A DNA stretch of 64,000 bases from DTGL01 sp038895395. GTDB lineage: Archaea > Iainarchaeota > Iainarchaeia > Iainarchaeales > DTGL01. Made by a program: the position numbers and the translations under genes. Below the pieces are notes generated by a model, which was given only the letters and a program-made list of their open reading frames with translations, did not search any database and was not told where the DNA came from. The stretch spans positions 1 through 64,000 of the forward strand of contig JAWANJ010000001.1 of assembly GCA_038895395.1 (NCBI GenBank), read 5' to 3'. Below, piece after piece: positions 42,623 through 50,661 of the stretch. Positions within the stretch are counted from its first letter, which is position 1; every line of letters begins with the position of its first letter.

Positions 42623-43357
42623 TTACACATTAGGCTCTTCAATTTTTTTGACTTCGATGCCCCTCTTTGTTATTTCCATTGGGTGTATGTACTCCGAATG
42701 TTTAGATCCACGCATTTTAACAACTTGTATAGCCCTAGTTATTCCACCACCAACACCTATGTAATGAAGTAGTATAACCCCATCACATAGAAACTCTTCA
42801 ATTCCATACTTGCTAAACTTTTTGTCATCAACTTCAACCTCAGATATTAAAACAGAAGTAGTCCCAGCTTTTCCCAACAAATAGCTTAACTTCAAAAGGC
42901 CACGCCTTATTTCATCTTCAGATCGCATGCTAAGACCTAAAGCCGCTACGGAGTCAATCACAATTCTTTTTGCGCCAAATCTTTTTATAGAAGCAATGAT
43001 TTCAAGTAACAGTTTGTCCAAATCTAAAGTGCTGCTTGGTAATGCAAATTCTTCTTCACTAGGAAATCCCAGCCTTGCAACAGTGCCATCTATGATTCTA
43101 ATCATATTTTTGTTTTCAAGCTCTCTCAGATCCCAACCAAAACTTAAACAATCTTCACGAAGAAGGGACGGTCTCTCATCAAGCGTTACGTATATACCTG
43201 GCTCATCATATAGCACAGCACCATTATAGATGAACTGCAAGCCAAAAGTAGTTTTTCCAGAGCCACAAGAACCACTTACTAATATTGTTCTACCTGTGGG
43301 AAAACCCCCCTCTATTAACTCGTCAAGACCATATATGCCAGTTTTGGTTCTTTTCAT
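42623..43357 (-). CDS. KaiC/RadA-superfamily ATPase (single KaiC domain)
   Basis: RecA-fold ATPase of 244 residues: KTGIYGLDELIEGGFPTGRT at the start, Walker A VSGSCGSGKTTFGLQF near 30, catalytic Glu in VTLDERPS near 65, Walker B RIVIDSVAAL near 135 and a C-terminal MRGSKHSEYIHPMEITKRG as in archaeal KaiC-like proteins. Such single-domain KaiC proteins are widespread in archaea as signalling ATPases of mostly unknown role. GGTGATATT precedes ATG 43357, preferred to an upstream ATG. It lies 63 bases downstream of the RelA/SpoT gene on the same strand, so a shared transcript is possible. Confidence 0.9.
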   Translation of the reverse strand: MKRTKTGIYGLDELIEGGFPTGRTILVSGSCGSGKTTFGLQFIYNGAVLYDEPGIYVTLDERPSLLREDCLSFGWDLRELENKNMIRIIDGTVARLGFPSEEEFALPSSTLDLDKLLLEIIASIKRFGAKRIVIDSVAALGLSMRSEDEIRRGLLKLSYLLGKAGTTSVLISEVEVDDKKFSKYGIEEFLCDGVILLHYIGVGGGITRAIQVVKMRGSKHSEYIHPMEITKRGIEVKKIEEPNV

Positions 43358-43420
43358 TAATATCACCAAAAAAATTATATGCATACAACAATATATATTT
43401 TTACCCCTATAGACACAAAA

Positions 43421-45247
43421 TTAGACTCTTTTTACATAAATTATATTCTGTATTTTTTGTAGGTTTTCAATTATCTGCTCTAAATGTGTTCTATCTTTTA
43501 TATACAAATCAAATAACCCTTTTACTATGTTCCCAGATTCAACCATAAGCTCACTTCTAACGATTTTCGCATCCATTTTTTTTAATTCTTCTAAAAGATC
43601 CCTTAAAAGCACACCGCTTTCAAATGCCTTGATTTCAATTCTAATCACATATCGGTTCATTTCAAGTAAATGGGTTGCAATTAAAAATTTCTTTTTTTTA
43701 GGTAAACAGAAAAGCAATCTACAGTCAGTTCTGTGCACTGTTATTTTATCTCTCGAAGTTTTATACGCAACTACATCATCTCCAGGGAGGGGATTGCAGC
43801 ACTTTGCAAAAATTATGTCACTTCTGTTGGCTTTATTTGGATTAAAAACCCTAAAACCTTTTGTACTTTCAAGTTCCTTCCTTATTGCAGACCTTGCTTT
43901 TGATGTTCTTGCAAAGTTTAACCAACTAGCTTTTACTGTTTTTTTTGTATCAACAAAAACACGGATTTTATCACCACTTTCTAAAACATAATTGGCTGGC
44001 CTCCTTACTCCATTTACATTTGCAAACTTAAACCTATTCCCTAAATCAGTATGAACAGCATATGCAAAATCTAAAACTGTTGCCTTTTTAGGTAAAGCAA
44101 TAATATCGTGCTTTGGTGTTAGAACAAATATTGTGTTGTCAGTTAGTTTAAATTTAACATAGTTTAAGAGTCCCTTCATGTCTTTTTGCTGAAGTTCAAA
44201 TAATTTTCTAGCAGCCAAAAGCGCCCCATCAAAATTAGTATATTGTTCACCTCTCTTATAACGCCAGTGAGCAGCAGCACCATACTCTGCTTCTCTGTGC
44301 ATATGCACTGTCCTAATCTGTACTTCTACAGGTATGTTGGAAACTTTTGTCATAACATGTATTGACTGATAATTATTTTCCTTTGGCTTTTTAATGTAGT
44401 CATAGATTTTCCCATGTATCCCAAAATTTTGTTTTATAATGTTTAACACCTTATAGCAGTCTTCTACAGAATCGCACACCACCCTAACCCCGATGATGTC
44501 TTTAATCTTATCGATCTCTAGATTTTCTTCAATGCTTTTTCTATAGATGCTGTAAACCCCTTTTACACGCCCCTGTACTAAGGCCTTTATTCCAAACATT
44601 GAGACTAACTTTTCAATATCACATTTTGCCTTCGCAAGTACTTTTTCCCCACAAACAATCTTTTCATAAATTAGCGCTTTTGTTTTTTTGTACTCTTTTG
44701 GCATAAGTATAGCCATACCCAAATCTTGTAATTCCTTACACATTTCAACTAGACCTAGTTTTTGACATATATTTGAGTAAACCTCAAGTGACAGTTTTGC
44801 TGCACGTAGTTCTCTTACGCTTGGTTTCTTTGAAGTTTTGTATATCTGACGCATTTCATCTAGGTGTGAAGCAAGCTCAACAATTATACTTCTTAAATCC
44901 TTTGATATCGCAAGAAGTATGTTTGCCAAACCAACACTGTTTAAGTGCTCAATATTTCTTTCTTTGGCTTCGTAAATCTTGTTAACCTCCATCACAATTT
45001 CCCTTACGTCTTCATCTACGGGTGCTAAGTTTATACAGTCCTTAAGTTCATGCAACAGTGCGGCAGAAATAGATTTTTGATCAAGACTCAAATCAAAAAC
45101 AATTTTTGCAGTTCTTAGCTGATGCAAAAACCGTGTCCTTTTAGAGTTTTTCTTTGAAAACTCTAATACTTCAATAATTTTCGCAGCGTCTTTATCGAAC
45201 TCTCTAAATAGCTCATCTTCTGTGAGATATAAACCACTGCCTTTCAC
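43421..45247 (-). CDS. Full-length RelA/SpoT homologue with degenerate hydrolase domain
   Basis: Predicted (p)ppGpp synthetase, 608 residues, in the complete bacterial layout: HD domain (about 1-190), synthetase (about 215-345), TGS (about 365-430), Cys-containing zinc-finger-like domain (FAKCCNPLPGDDV, HRTDCR) and ACT (about 530-608). The HD domain is eroded: the usual HDxxED reads HELKDC and the ADxxHN region reads ASHLDE. The synthetase keeps GRVKGVYSIYRK, DIIGVRVV, KPKENNYQSIH, VEVQIRT and EYGAAAHWRYK. So it should make but not break the alarmone. GTG start after a TTTAATTAAA-type box. Long RSH proteins are rare in archaea; transfer is likely. Confidence 0.95.
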   Translation of the reverse strand: MKGSGLYLTEDELFREFDKDAAKIIEVLEFSKKNSKRTRFLHQLRTAKIVFDLSLDQKSISAALLHELKDCINLAPVDEDVREIVMEVNKIYEAKERNIEHLNSVGLANILLAISKDLRSIIVELASHLDEMRQIYKTSKKPSVRELRAAKLSLEVYSNICQKLGLVEMCKELQDLGMAILMPKEYKKTKALIYEKIVCGEKVLAKAKCDIEKLVSMFGIKALVQGRVKGVYSIYRKSIEENLEIDKIKDIIGVRVVCDSVEDCYKVLNIIKQNFGIHGKIYDYIKKPKENNYQSIHVMTKVSNIPVEVQIRTVHMHREAEYGAAAHWRYKRGEQYTNFDGALLAARKLFELQQKDMKGLLNYVKFKLTDNTIFVLTPKHDIIALPKKATVLDFAYAVHTDLGNRFKFANVNGVRRPANYVLESGDKIRVFVDTKKTVKASWLNFARTSKARSAIRKELESTKGFRVFNPNKANRSDIIFAKCCNPLPGDDVVAYKTSRDKITVHRTDCRLLFCLPKKKKFLIATHLLEMNRYVIRIEIKAFESGVLLRDLLEELKKMDAKIVRSELMVESGNIVKGLFDLYIKDRTHLEQIIENLQKIQNIIYVKRV

Positions 45248-45337
45248 AAATGAATTTAATTAAATAAACAATAAAAAGCGATATTTGTATAAAACTCTTT
45301 TACAGATATTTTCTTCAAATGTGAGCTTACAGTATGC

Positions 45338-45347
45338 TTAAAAAATC
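45338..45347 (+). promoter_or_regulatory. TATA-like box of the SRP RNA gene
   Basis: CTTAAAAAAT centred about 26 bases before the inferred SRP RNA 5' end. It also lies between this RNA and the divergent RelA/SpoT start, so the two promoters are back to back within 121 bases. Confidence 0.45.
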
Positions 45348-45368
45348 ATTTAAACAATATTTTATTGT

Positions 45369-45610
45369 GGGCTAGGCTGGGGAGCTAGCGGTTCCCTGTA
45401 TCGGAAATCCGCTATATGCCGGGCCGAAGTTCTGGGGAAGGCTTTAGGCTAAAGGCAAAGCCATAGCATCACGTTGATGCTTTGACCCCATTGACTTCAC
45501 TTTGTGGTGAACCCGCTAGGCCTGGAAGGGAGCAACGGTAGCCACACTGTGAGGTGCTATGGGAAATCAGAGCTGAGTGTTGCTATGGGGTTAACTTGTC
45601 TTTAGCCTAT
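45369..45610 (+). ncRNA. Signal recognition particle RNA (7S)
   Basis: Archaeal SRP RNA of about 242 bases. The Alu end shows AGCTAGCGGTTCCCTGTATC and CGGAAATCCGC, the paired loops of helices 3 and 4. The S domain contains the universally conserved helix 8 elements GGCCTGGAAGGGAGCAACGG and a GTGAGGTGC-like return strand. GGGCTAGGCT at the 5' end pairs with AGCCTA at the 3' end (45604-45609), closing the molecule. It is shorter than the roughly 300 bases usual in archaea. SRP54 and FtsY are encoded at 59-61.5 kb. Ends are approximate. Confidence 0.92.
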
Positions 45611-45633
45611 TGTCGACTTCAGAACGTGCCCAC

Positions 45634-46755
45634 TCATACTCTTTTTTTCAAACGTTCTTGTTTCCCTTTTTTTAAAGCTTCTTTAAAAAGCAAGTCAAGG
45701 CAATCCTCAAGTGCTGTTAAAAAATTCCAAGACTCAGAAAAAGCATTCAAAGAAATATTTCCGCAGGAGACTTTTGCTTTTACTGAATGTTTAACTCTCA
45801 TACCTTGCTTTTTACAAGATTTAAAATGTATTGCTAAGCTAAACTCTCCTGGCAGTATCCTACTAAGCTTTTCATACATCATATTTATTTTTCTTAAAGC
45901 TCTTTCTTCATCTGGTTTTGTAAGCGGTGGCATATTTGAAAGCTGTATTTTAACTCCCTCTTTTCCCAAAGAAATTATTGCCCTTAACAAATCTTTTGTT
46001 GTAACAATTCCCTTTACCTTTTTATCATCCACCAGTAGTATGCTATCAGACTTTACTAATTCGCTTTTTGCATCAGCAACTTTTTGTGTAGGTCTAAAGC
46101 TTTTAGCTTCTTCGACAATGTCTCTAAGCCTAACTTTCAATATTTTTTTTGCTTCAGGTTCATGTCCAGTTAATGAAAAAAGACCACGTTTTGGATCCTC
46201 ATGAATGAAGTACTTTTCTATTAGCCCTTCTAAAGTTATCACGCCAATGCAATTGTTTTCTCTATCAACTATTGGCACCTGCTTTATTTCATTTTTACGC
46301 ATAACTGACAAAACCTTCGCTAAATTATCATCTTCATTTAGTGTTATCGCCTCCGAGCTAAGTGCTTTCAGTTCTTTTCTAGCAAGATCTTCATCTTCTA
46401 GTGCCTTTGCCAAAATATCTTCAACTCGAACAAACCCGACTAGTGTACCACCCCTAAAAACAGGCAATATTCTCGCATTTGAGTGGTACATCAAACTTGC
46501 AATTTTTAATAGATCATCTTTTTCCGAGATACTCGGAACCTTGGTGTCAGCGATAGTTTTTACCTTCGCTTCAGAGTAAATCCTCTTTCTTTTAATGAGT
46601 TCTCTCTGAGTTAATATGCCAAAATAAGATCCATCTAAAAAAATAACCAAGTTTTTTTCTTTATTCTTCAGCATTAAACTAAATGCTTCAGAGATCTTAG
46701 ATTCCCCACCTACTTGAATAATTTTAGAAGTAACCAAATCGGATGCTAAAACCAA
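45634..46755 (-). CDS. CBS-repeat protein with HPF-like C-terminal domain
   Basis: Protein of 373 residues. Residues 1 to about 260 hold four CBS motifs in two pairs (e.g. LVIFLDGSYFGILTQRELIK, ARILPVFRGGTLVGFVRVED, IKQVPIVDRENNCIGVITLE, SILLVDDKKVKGIVTTKDLL), a fold that usually senses adenine nucleotides. The last ~105 residues run strand-helix-three strands-helix (LRKINMMYEKLSRI, FSLAIHFKSC, KHSVKAKVSCGN, ISLNAFSESW, TALEDCLDLLFKEALKKGK) and end in KKGKQERLKKRV, the topology and basic tail of ribosome-hibernation factor HPF/RaiA. The HPF link is inference from pattern. TTG start with GAGGTGAT before it; 9 bases after tpiA. Confidence 0.85.
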   Translation of the reverse strand: MVLASDLVTSKIIQVGGESKISEAFSLMLKNKEKNLVIFLDGSYFGILTQRELIKRKRIYSEAKVKTIADTKVPSISEKDDLLKIASLMYHSNARILPVFRGGTLVGFVRVEDILAKALEDEDLARKELKALSSEAITLNEDDNLAKVLSVMRKNEIKQVPIVDRENNCIGVITLEGLIEKYFIHEDPKRGLFSLTGHEPEAKKILKVRLRDIVEEAKSFRPTQKVADAKSELVKSDSILLVDDKKVKGIVTTKDLLRAIISLGKEGVKIQLSNMPPLTKPDEERALRKINMMYEKLSRILPGEFSLAIHFKSCKKQGMRVKHSVKAKVSCGNISLNAFSESWNFLTALEDCLDLLFKEALKKGKQERLKKRV

Positions 46756-46764
46756 AAAATCACC

Positions 46765-47442
46765 TCATTTGAAACCAGCAAGAAGATCAATAACTGCTGC
46801 TTTTTTGTCCTTAGCTTTCATAATACCTGAAGCCACAAATATGCCCTGACACCCAAGCTCTAATGCCTTTTTTACATCTGCTGTGTTCTTTATTCCAGCA
46901 CCGGCTATTATTGGTATGCCACTCTTTTTACCAACTTGCAAAACCACATCGGTTATTAGCTCAGGTCTTGCTGTTGAAACTGATATGTCGCCGGATATAA
47001 GCTCTGGAGGCTCAATTGCAATCAAATCTGGCTTTACCTCAAAGGTCACTATTTTTTTAGCTCTCTCTAGTGACTCAGCACAAGCCATAACAATTAGGCC
47101 TGCTTGCTTAGCTCTTTTTACAGCCTCGGATAAAAAATCGTCATTTTTTTTGTTTTCCGCATGGTTCAATATGGTTCCGATAGCTCCTGCCTCTTTAACT
47201 GCTTCAGGCAATATGTGTCCCGTATACGCACCATAACTTATTGGATCTACGTGCTGAGCAAAAACAGGTAACTTGACCTTCTGTGCAATAAGCCTTATAT
47301 CGCAAGCTTGTACAACTAAAACAGTAGTTATGCCACTGCCCTTTGACGTTTGTTCAATAATCTTCGCTGTTTCAACTGCTTTAGATCCAGTGCCAGTTTC
47401 ATATGTTTTAAAATTTACAAAAAGCGCTGGCAGTTTAAACAT
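46765..47442 (-). CDS. tpiA: Triosephosphate isomerase (archaeal type)
   Basis: Interconverts dihydroxyacetone phosphate and glyceraldehyde 3-phosphate. The 225-residue protein is of the short archaeal form: PALFVNFKTYETGTG with Lys 12, catalytic His in GTILNHAENKK near 95, catalytic Glu in IAIEPPELISGD near 145, and the phosphate loop PIIAGAGIKNTAD. Co-transcribed with the CBS-HPF-like gene downstream (9-base gap), which may be chance or may tie that gene to energy status. Confidence 0.96.
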   Translation of the reverse strand: MFKLPALFVNFKTYETGTGSKAVETAKIIEQTSKGSGITTVLVVQACDIRLIAQKVKLPVFAQHVDPISYGAYTGHILPEAVKEAGAIGTILNHAENKKNDDFLSEAVKRAKQAGLIVMACAESLERAKKIVTFEVKPDLIAIEPPELISGDISVSTARPELITDVVLQVGKKSGIPIIAGAGIKNTADVKKALELGCQGIFVASGIMKAKDKKAAVIDLLAGFK

Positions 47443-47512
47443 GTATCTAATTTAGGATATTAGTTTTAATAAAACTTTTGTTTGAAGTCTCATATTGTTT
47501 TTGCCACTGTCT

Positions 47513-48472
47513 TTATTCATCCACATCTTCTATTCCACGTTCGGTTATTTTATAAATAGCTTCACCATCCGGAAGGCTTGGCGAGTCAATAAGTCTTGCT
47601 ATTCTCTTTTCACCCTTGCTTTGTCTTAAGTATAATCTTGTTTTTGATGCATGACCTACTATGTTTCCTCCAACAGGTGCTGTTGGGTCTCCAAAAAGTA
47701 TGTCAGGTCTTTCCATTACTTGATTTGTAACCAGAACACAAAGGTTATGCATTTCAGCCATTTTTGCTAACTGGTGCATATGCTTATTCAATTTTTGTTG
47801 TCTTTCAGCTAACATGCCACGCCCAATATACTCTGCCCTGAAATGTGATGTTAATGAATCTACAATTACTAGCTTTACTCCCTCTTTTTTGACCAAATCT
47901 TCCGCTTTTTCGGCAAGAAGTATCTGATGATCTGCATTGTAAGCCCTTGCAACAAATATGTTCTTTAGAACAGTTTTTGGGTCTAAGCCTCTTGCTTCTG
48001 CAATCTGAACTATACGTTCAGGTCTAAAACTAGACTCCGAATCAATATAAACAACCTTTCCACCCAACCCTCCTTTTTCTGGAGGTAATTGTACCATAAC
48101 ACTTAATTGGAAACACCACTGAGTTTTACCTGATGCCATTTTTCCATAAACTTCTGTTATGCTCTGACTTTCAACACCACCACCTAAAAGAGCATCGAGT
48201 TCCTTGCTGCCTGTGCTTATGCGACCTATTTTTGCTCTTCTTTCATGAACCCTGTCAGCAGTTTCAAACCCCATACCAAGAGCTTCTCTAGCAGCATTTA
48301 TGGCCTTTTCAGCAGTCTTTTCTCCAAGCCCCGCTATTTCAGTAAGCTCAATAGGTGAAGCAATTGCTATGCTTTCTAATGTTTTGTAGTTCGCAGCGAA
48401 AAGCTTTTCAGCTGCTTGTGGCCCTATTCCTGGAAGATCAGTAATATCTTTGATTTTCTGTGATGAAGCCAT
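47513..48472 (-). CDS. radA: DNA repair and recombination protein RadA
   Basis: Archaeal RecA/Rad51 recombinase, 319 residues. N-terminal helix-hairpin-helix domain (DLPGIGPQAAEKLFAANYKT), then Walker A YGKMASGKTQWCFQL, CVYIDSES-type region VVYIDSESSFRPERI, L2-region PVGGNIVGHASKTRLYLRQS and a Walker B VKLVIVDSLTSHFRAEY. The Walker A reads GKMASGKT where GEFGSGKT is usual; the essential Gly, Lys and Thr are kept. AGGTGTT lies before the ATG. It follows rpa by 66 bases, grouping two recombination proteins. Confidence 0.97.
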   Translation of the reverse strand: MASSQKIKDITDLPGIGPQAAEKLFAANYKTLESIAIASPIELTEIAGLGEKTAEKAINAAREALGMGFETADRVHERRAKIGRISTGSKELDALLGGGVESQSITEVYGKMASGKTQWCFQLSVMVQLPPEKGGLGGKVVYIDSESSFRPERIVQIAEARGLDPKTVLKNIFVARAYNADHQILLAEKAEDLVKKEGVKLVIVDSLTSHFRAEYIGRGMLAERQQKLNKHMHQLAKMAEMHNLCVLVTNQVMERPDILFGDPTAPVGGNIVGHASKTRLYLRQSKGEKRIARLIDSPSLPDGEAIYKITERGIEDVDE

Positions 48473-48538
48473 AAAATAACACCTGCTTCAAATATTTCAT
48501 TATGTAATTATTACACCAAATATCTTTTTAAGTGGTTT

Positions 48539-49903
48539 TCAAGAGGTGGCTTCCGATAAAAGAGCAAATCTTCTTTCAATCTCCTCTTTTATTTTTAAAG
48601 GCAAGATGTCATCGGCAACCAACTCGTACTCTTCGTTGTCTCCTAGCTTTCTACGCGCACTTCCACGTACTAAAATAAAGGCACCGAGAAACCTTTGCCT
48701 TAATTTTTCAGTTAATGCTTCAGCACCCTCTTTGTCAATCCCATCAAAAATTTCACTAGCGCTAAGGCCTAGCAAGTTTTCAGCATTTCTTCCAAAAAAG
48801 ATGCAATCAAGTGAGCCACTACCATCATCAAGTCTGACAGAAATTAACAATCTCTTTCTTGTTTTAGTGCCACATATCTCGCAAGTGTCTCCAGACGCTT
48901 TGCTTTTACAGCTTGGGCAAAACATATAAAAAAACCTCCCACGTGCAATATCTACTATTTCGGCAAAGATTTCAAAATAACCCTCTTTATTTATATTGCT
49001 AATTTTAGTTTTCTCATAACTCTTACCACCAACTAATTCTATGCTTGGGAGTTCAAAGTCACAATTGGGTTCTTCGATAATTCTTGCTTTTGAGCCAAGA
49101 TGAATCTCCAACCCATTTGTACCCTCTTTTACATCGGCACCTTCTACCTTTATAAGCTCCCCCGCATATAATCTTTTAGCCTTAAATGCCAAGTTGCGCC
49201 AGGCTACCGCCTTAAATTTAGCTGTTCCATCCCACACTTCAAAATGTATTGTAGTAGCTTTTTTACCATCACGTTCAAATTCGATAGGGTCAAAAACCCT
49301 CACCACACGAGAAAAAAAATCTAAATTTTTGATTGGTTTTTTTATTTCTGAAAGTTTGACAGTTTGCAGACTTACTTCTGGTAAACCACTAACATCAATG
49401 CTTGGATCAGCACGCCTTATTTTCCCATTTGAATGAAGCGAAAGAGAAAGAGAACCATTGAACTCAGTTACATAGCAACCATCAGCAACAATTGCGTCAC
49501 CTTTGCATATGTTGTTGGATTCAATCATTCCTATTTTTTTGTCCCAAAGAGTGAGGGTTGTTTCCCCAGTAGAGTCAGCAATCAAAATCTTGCAGTAATT
49601 TCCCTTTCTATCCCCCTTCTGGAAAATCCTTGCCTCGCTTATTCCTGTAACCCTGGCTAAAACACATATGTTTTTCATCCCATTCTTTAGTTCACCAATT
49701 TTTACAAATCTGCCTTTTTGTGGTTCTAGTTCAATGTCCAAGCCAAGCTCTTTTGCAACCATGAACGCAGCACCCTCTTCTGTAAGTAGCCCAGCAAATC
49801 TATCTATCTTGTCGCTTATCATTCCCCTGACTTCGTTTTCACTTTTACCTGTTGCATTTACTATCTTTTCTACAATCTTTTTGTAATCCAAAAGTTTTGT
49901 CAT
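48539..49903 (-). CDS. rpa: Single-stranded DNA-binding protein RPA (replication factor A)
   Basis: Coats single-stranded DNA in replication and repair. The 454-residue protein has several OB-folds (e.g. ICVLARVTGISEARIFQKGD, then SRVVRVFDPIEFERDGKKA) and a C-terminal zinc finger CPSCKSKASGDTCEICG followed by a further OB-fold (LISVRLDDGSGSLDCIFFG). ATG 49903 lies 28 bases from AAAATAAAAA (49927-49936, minus) with no ribosome site. A GTG eight codons earlier is in frame but less likely. Same strand as radA. Confidence 0.94.
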   Translation of the reverse strand: MTKLLDYKKIVEKIVNATGKSENEVRGMISDKIDRFAGLLTEEGAAFMVAKELGLDIELEPQKGRFVKIGELKNGMKNICVLARVTGISEARIFQKGDRKGNYCKILIADSTGETTLTLWDKKIGMIESNNICKGDAIVADGCYVTEFNGSLSLSLHSNGKIRRADPSIDVSGLPEVSLQTVKLSEIKKPIKNLDFFSRVVRVFDPIEFERDGKKATTIHFEVWDGTAKFKAVAWRNLAFKAKRLYAGELIKVEGADVKEGTNGLEIHLGSKARIIEEPNCDFELPSIELVGGKSYEKTKISNINKEGYFEIFAEIVDIARGRFFYMFCPSCKSKASGDTCEICGTKTRKRLLISVRLDDGSGSLDCIFFGRNAENLLGLSASEIFDGIDKEGAEALTEKLRQRFLGAFILVRGSARRKLGDNEEYELVADDILPLKIKEEIERRFALLSEATS

Positions 49904-49926
49904 AAAATAAGTTTTGCTAGAAACCA

Positions 49927-49936
49927 TTTTTATTTT
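49927..49936 (-). promoter_or_regulatory. TATA-like box of rpa
   Basis: AAAATAAAAA on the minus strand, centred 28 bases before the rpa ATG at 49903. The spacing fits a leaderless transcript and is the reason for choosing that start. The divergent MBL-fold gene probably uses a separate box near 49958-49970. Confidence 0.45.
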
Positions 49937-49991
49937 GATGCCGAATTTAGTTTACGTAAAGAATAAAAACAATAAACAGTATCTCTTAAAT

Positions 49992-50651
49992 ATGCTTGAA
50001 AAACTCTCCAAAAATCTTTTCGTGTTTTATTCTCCAAACATAGGCAGTAATGTTTATGTTTTGTGCGGCAAGCAAGTGGCTTTAATTGACACAAGTATAG
50101 GCGCCAATGAAAAACTGCTTTTAGATTCTTTAATGGATATAAAAATTGATCCAAAAGAGGTATCTCTTATATTATTCACTCATGTACACATAGATCACAT
50201 TGGTTGCACCCATCTCTTCAAAAATGCTGAAAAAAGGATGCACAAAGCAGATGCTGAAGCCATAGAGCTTCAAGATTCTCATTACACTCTTGGAAATGTA
50301 ACTGGTCAAATAAACTTTTTTGAAATAAACAACTATCTTAAGGATGGTGAAATAATAAAGTTAGAACCATTTTCCCTTTTAGTTATTCACACCCCCGGTC
50401 ATACAAAAGGTTCAGTCTGCTTCTATGATCAGCACAACAAATTGCTTTTCTCTGGTGACACTTTGTTTGCAGGCGCTTGTGGAAGAACCGATCTTCCAGG
50501 CGGTGATGAAAAAAAGTTAATAAACTCAATATCAAAACTTCAAGAGTTGGATTTTAAGTTGCTTTTGCCTGGTCATGGCAAAATACTCGATGAAAACCAA
50601 AAAGAGAATATTAGCTTTATATTAAAAACTCTTAAGAGCAGATATTTATGA
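49992..50651 (+). CDS. Metallo-beta-lactamase-fold hydrolase
   Basis: Zinc hydrolase of 219 residues related to glyoxalase II-like proteins. Metal ligands in LFTHVHIDHIGCTHLF (HxHxDH), HTPGHTKGSVCFY, FSGDTLFAGACGRTDLPGG and the final LLPGHG. Substrate is unknown. The FAGACGRTD segment is shared with persulfide dioxygenase/glyoxalase II relatives. The start is uncertain: ATG 49992 is about 27 bases after an AAAGAATAAAAAC box, while ATG 49938 would need a promoter inside rpa. GGGP synthase begins 10 bases after its stop. Confidence 0.88.
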   Translation: MLEKLSKNLFVFYSPNIGSNVYVLCGKQVALIDTSIGANEKLLLDSLMDIKIDPKEVSLILFTHVHIDHIGCTHLFKNAEKRMHKADAEAIELQDSHYTLGNVTGQINFFEINNYLKDGEIIKLEPFSLLVIHTPGHTKGSVCFYDQHNKLLFSGDTLFAGACGRTDLPGGDEKKLINSISKLQELDFKLLLPGHGKILDENQKENISFILKTLKSRYL

Positions 50652-50661
50652 GTGGTGTTAT

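Noticed and set aside
45554..46204. Plus-strand open frame of 216 codons across the SRP RNA end and opposite the CBS gene
   Set aside because: It begins inside the SRP RNA and is a complement of the well-supported CBS-repeat gene; composition is Ser/Phe/Leu-rich as in antisense frames.
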